A stretch of DNA of 64,000 bases, from positions 62,001 through 126,000 of the forward strand of contig JAYQSP010000010.1 in NCBI GenBank assembly GCA_038146925.1. Reading direction: 5' to 3'. A program made the translations under genes and the position numbers. The DNA comes from UBA830 sp038146925 (GTDB taxonomy: Bacteria > Pseudomonadota > Alphaproteobacteria > MPNO01 > UBA830). The stretch's first letter is position 1. Each line of letters opens with the position of its first letter. Of this stretch, positions 61,113 to 64,000 are shown piece after piece. The notes below the pieces were generated by a model. The model had not been told where the DNA came from and made no database searches. It saw only the letters and a list, made by a program, of their open reading frames with translations.

Positions 61113-61946
61113 ATGGCATTACGAGACGACTACACCTGCGTCGCCGTCGAGATCGACGACGAAGGCATCGCCTGGGTCACCTTCAACCGGCCCGAAAAAC
61201 GCAACGCCATGAACCCGACCCTCCACTACGAGATGGAGGAAATCATGATGCATCTGGAAACCGATCCCGCGGCCAAGGTGATCGTGCTGACCGGCGCCGG
61301 CAATGCGTGGAGCGCGGGCATGGATCTGAAGGAATATTTCCGCGAAACCGACAACGACCCGGATGCGCAGTACCGGTCGTTCATCGCCCACCGCCATTGG
61401 GGCTGGGACAACCTCGCCGCGTCGCGCAAACCCACCATCGCCATGGTCAACGGCTACTGCTTCGGCGGCGCGTTCATGTCGCTCTGCAACTGCGACATCG
61501 TGATCACGGCGGAAGACGCGACCTACGGGCTGTCGGAAATCAACTGGGGCATCATCCCGGCGGGGCTTGTCTCCAAGGTGTTCGTCGATCACGCCTCGAT
61601 GCGCGACGCGCTGTTCTATGCCATGACCGGGCGCACGTTCGACGGCAAAAAGGCGGTCGAGATGAAGCTCGCCAACCTCGCCGTGCCCGCCGACAGGCTG
61701 CGCGACGAAACGGTCGCCCTGGCCCGCGAACTGATGGAAAAGAACCCGGTGGCGCTGGCCTTCACCAAGCAGGCGATGCGCAACGTGAAGACCATGGATG
61801 CGCCGCAGGCCTACGAATATCTGATGACCAAGATCCAGGCGCTGATGTTCGCCGACCCCGAAAAGACCCGCAACCGCGGGATCGAGGAATTCATCGACAA
61901 GAAGACGTACCGACCCGGTCTGGAGGCTGTGAAACGGCCGGAATAA
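61113..61946 (+). CDS. ech: p-Hydroxycinnamoyl-CoA hydratase/lyase (feruloyl-CoA hydratase-lyase)
   Basis: A 277-residue crotonase-fold enzyme closely resembling HCHL, which converts feruloyl- or coumaroyl-CoA to vanillin or 4-hydroxybenzaldehyde plus acetyl-CoA. Signatures are RPEKRNAMNPTL, the run AWSAGMDLKEYFRE with Tyr75, MVNGYCFGGAFMSL and GLSEINWGIIPAGLVSK with Glu142, equivalent to the catalytic Glu143 of Pseudomonas HCHL. No feruloyl-CoA synthetase or vanillin dehydrogenase is adjacent, so the upstream ligase must be elsewhere. Confidence 0.9.
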   Translation: MALRDDYTCVAVEIDDEGIAWVTFNRPEKRNAMNPTLHYEMEEIMMHLETDPAAKVIVLTGAGNAWSAGMDLKEYFRETDNDPDAQYRSFIAHRHWGWDNLAASRKPTIAMVNGYCFGGAFMSLCNCDIVITAEDATYGLSEINWGIIPAGLVSKVFVDHASMRDALFYAMTGRTFDGKKAVEMKLANLAVPADRLRDETVALARELMEKNPVALAFTKQAMRNVKTMDAPQAYEYLMTKIQALMFADPEKTRNRGIEEFIDKKTYRPGLEAVKRPE

Positions 61947-61964
61947 AGCGGGGCCGCGCCACGC

Positions 61965-64000
61965 TTACGTCTGCCGCAGCATCTTTCCCGTCGGCTGCGC
62001 CAGCGCCCACCGGGTAAGGGCGAGGCCCGCGGCCACCGGCAGGATCACCGCCGCGCCGAGCCACGGCAGCACGGTTCCGAAAACGGGGACATACCCGATC
62101 AGGTCTGCGACGGCCGCCCATGCGGCGAGGTTGCCGAGGACGATCGCCGCCAGGGCCGCCACCAGCCCGATGATCGCGAATTCGATGGCGGTCGCCGCCA
62201 AAGTCTGACGTCGCGTGGCGCCGACGGTTTTCAGCAGAATCGCTTCGCGAAGGCGTCGGCGCCGGCTGGCGGCAACCGCCCCCGCCAGGACGAGAAACGC
62301 GGCAATGCCTGTAGCGGCTGCCAGACCGCCGAGTGCGCGCCCAAGCCTGTCGGCCGATTTGGCAAGAAAGGCCGTGATCTCCGCGACCACGACCACCGGC
62401 GCCTCCGGGAAGGCCCGTGATATCTCCCCGCGCGGATCGCGGGCGGCATCGGGACCGGCGGATGGTGCGGTCCACATGGCAGCGATCTGCCGGTGCGGCG
62501 GCGGGGTCGCGAAAGGCGACAGCAGGATGGGAAAATCGAGGTCGAGCGCCGCCCGATCGACGCGCCGCAGGTTGGCGATCCGGGCCTGTAGCGGCGCGCC
62601 CAGAATGCTGAGCGTCAGAGTGTCGCCGATGCCGACGCCCAGCCGGCCTGCCGCCCACGTATCGAGCGACGCCAGCGGCGGGCCGTCGTAATCCGCCGGC
62701 CACCATTCCCCGGCGGAGATCCCGTCCGCAGGCGCCGCCGCCTGCCAGGAAACGCCGCGGTCGCCGCGCACGACATAGGCGACGTCGGCGGGAACAGGCA
62801 GTTCCGCCACTTTGCGGCCGTTCAGGGCGGTGATCCGGGCATGCAGAAAAGGTACGCGCGTCCACCGCGAAACCTGCGGCAGCGACGAGAGGACCGCATC
62901 GAACCGCTGCCCCGCCGCCGGATCGATGTTCAGGATCACGAATTCCGGTGCCGACGCAGGCAGCGTCATGGACAGATGGCGGTCCGCGTTCTGGCGCAGG
63001 CCCTCGACCGCGACGATCAGGGTCAGGCAGAGGCCGGCGGCCAGGATCAGCGGCGCCGTGGGGGCGCCCGGCCGGTGCAGGTTGGCCAGCGCGAGGCGGA
63101 GAAGCGGCCGGCCCCGAACCGCTGACCGGCGCACCGCTGTCCGTGCCGCGATCGCCGTCAGGCGACCCAGCAGCAGAAAAGCCGCGACCGCAAGCGCGGC
63201 GGCCGCGATGAACAGCACCGCCACGATCGGCAGGGGCGTGGCGGCGACGAACAGTGCCGCCAGCGCCAACGAAACTGCGGCAAGGGCGACCAGCCGACGC
63301 GGGCGTGGACGTCCCCGGCCTGGCGTCAGGTCGCTGCGAAACAGTATCTGCGGCCCCTGGATTTCGGCGCGGGCCAGCGGCGGCAGCGAGAACAGCAGCG
63401 CCGCCAGAAAACCGAAACCGCCCGCCACCAGCAGCGGGGCGGCACGGAGGGTTTGATCGACCGGCAGCCAATCCCCCAGATGAGGCAGGGCGGCGGCGTA
63501 CAGGACGCTCCCCAGTATGAGGCCGGCTCCGGCGCCGATCCCCGCGGCGCCGGCGACCTGGACGAGATAGATGCGCAGAACCATTGGCGGCGGCGCGCCG
63601 AGACTCTTCAGGATGGCGATGTTGTGCCGTTTTCGGTCAAGCCAGGCGGAGACGCCGCTGGAGACGCCGACGCAGCCGATCAGCAGGATGCCGGCGGCGA
63701 CGAAAGTCAGCAGCGAGGAGATCAGCGCCAGGGTCCGTTCCGCCCCCGGCACGCCGTTTTCCGCATTCACGATCCGGTATCCGGTGTCCGGCGCAGTGCG
63801 CTCGAACGCGGCGATCCAGTCGTCGGCGTCGACGCCGTCGCGCAGACGCAGTCGGCTGTACCAATATACCTGCGCGCCTGGGGCGACGAGATTGCTGCCG
63901 TCGAGAGACGGCCGGGCGACGATCATGCGCGGTCCCAGCGCGAAGGCCCGCAACGCGCGATCCGGCTCGTCCGCGATCAACGCCCGCAATTCGAACCGCC
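61965..64000 (-). CDS. FtsX-type ABC transporter permease (YbbP-like), N-terminus beyond window
   Basis: At least 678 residues of a large MacB/FtsX-like permease; the frame stays open to the window edge (RFELRALIADEPDRA). Two FtsX domains are seen, one with SGVSAWLDRKRHNIAILKSLG and one with SRRRRLREAILLKTVGATRRQTLAA. Membrane helices flank both, and a long periplasmic region lies between them. YbbP pairs with the ATPase YbbA, which would be encoded outside this window. It converges with the hydratase-lyase gene. Confidence 0.88.
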   Translation of the reverse strand, partial: RFELRALIADEPDRALRAFALGPRMIVARPSLDGSNLVAPGAQVYWYSRLRLRDGVDADDWIAAFERTAPDTGYRIVNAENGVPGAERTLALISSLLTFVAAGILLIGCVGVSSGVSAWLDRKRHNIAILKSLGAPPPMVLRIYLVQVAGAAGIGAGAGLILGSVLYAAALPHLGDWLPVDQTLRAAPLLVAGGFGFLAALLFSLPPLARAEIQGPQILFRSDLTPGRGRPRPRRLVALAAVSLALAALFVAATPLPIVAVLFIAAAALAVAAFLLLGRLTAIAARTAVRRSAVRGRPLLRLALANLHRPGAPTAPLILAAGLCLTLIVAVEGLRQNADRHLSMTLPASAPEFVILNIDPAAGQRFDAVLSSLPQVSRWTRVPFLHARITALNGRKVAELPVPADVAYVVRGDRGVSWQAAAPADGISAGEWWPADYDGPPLASLDTWAAGRLGVGIGDTLTLSILGAPLQARIANLRRVDRAALDLDFPILLSPFATPPPHRQIAAMWTAPSAGPDAARDPRGEISRAFPEAPVVVVAEITAFLAKSADRLGRALGGLAAATGIAAFLVLAGAVAASRRRRLREAILLKTVGATRRQTLAATAIEFAIIGLVAALAAIVLGNLAAWAAVADLIGYVPVFGTVLPWLGAAVILPVAAGLALTRWALAQPTGKMLRQT

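Noticed and set aside
1..64000. Many long antisense ORFs (for example 882 codons at 34095-36743 minus and 1,153 codons at 48835-52296 minus)
   Set aside because: They are antisense shadows of well-recognised GC-rich genes, Arg/Gly/Pro-rich and without family motifs.
1..64000. CRISPR arrays, rRNA genes or prophage
   Set aside because: No regularly spaced direct repeats, no rRNA sequence and no phage structural or integrase genes were seen.

Overview
The window is about 64 kb of GC-rich DNA that looks like the chromosome of an alphaproteobacterium, possibly a marine or Rhodospirillales-like lineage. The reasons are its codon usage, the alphaproteobacterial style of its cob genes, GTATAA/TTATAA-type Zur palindromes, and dispersed palindromic repeats of a kind common in that class. 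No phage, IS transposase, rRNA or CRISPR array is visible.

Layout. 0-8.7 kb: a partial prolyl aminopeptidase, a PagL lipid A deacylase, an FkbM methyltransferase, tRNA-Arg(CCT), a 6PGDH-like oxidoreductase, a CBS/DUF294 signalling gene broken by one stop codon, a membrane-anchored DnaQ exonuclease, a lytic transglycosylase, a GST and a CaiB-type CoA-transferase. 8.7-12.7 kb: a complete Mn/Zn-type ABC importer. 12.8-13.4 kb: a doubly damaged redoxin gene. 13.5-20.2 kb: an acyl-CoA catabolic cluster (small DUF6285-like protein, APH-like kinase, acyl-CoA dehydrogenase, SDR, haloalkane dehalogenase, enoyl-CoA hydratase, divergent acyl-CoA ligase). Its content recalls the lva levulinate / 4-hydroxyacyl-CoA pathway with a dehalogenase added. 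20.2-21.5 kb: a structured transcribed-looking stretch ending in a strong terminator, then an alpha/beta hydrolase.

21.5-51 kb is dominated by cobalamin biosynthesis and metal import: galE, cobU-cobC-phosphatase, cobS/cobT, then a B12-riboswitch unit (outer-membrane barrel, cbtB, cbtA). Next is a Zur-type zinc unit (porin, binding protein, permease, no ATPase). A second B12 riboswitch precedes cobW-cobN-cobO-cobQ, followed by cobD, cbiX, cobH, cobL, cobI, cbiG-cobJ, cobM, cobK, cbiD, cobA and cobB. Together these cover most of corrin-ring assembly, amidation, adenosylation and lower-loop attachment. The set mixes cobalt-early signature genes (cbiX, cbiD, cbiG) with the cobalt-late chelatase subunit cobN.

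51-64 kb: a quinone oxidoreductase, an MBL hydrolase overlapping a gamma-glutamyltransferase, a sulfatase, a Doc/AbrB-type toxin-antitoxin pair with a clear promoter, a MauG-like dihaem protein with a YtkA/FixH-like protein and a damaged amidohydrolase, an acyl-CoA dehydrogenase, a hydroxycinnamoyl-CoA hydratase-lyase and a partial FtsX-type permease.

A striking secondary feature is the number of otherwise well-conserved genes carrying single-base lesions (DUF294, redoxin, cobN, cobQ, the cbiX tail, cbiG-cobJ, amidohydrolase). Most lie in short homopolymer runs, so uncorrected sequencing or assembly errors are at least as likely as true pseudogenes.
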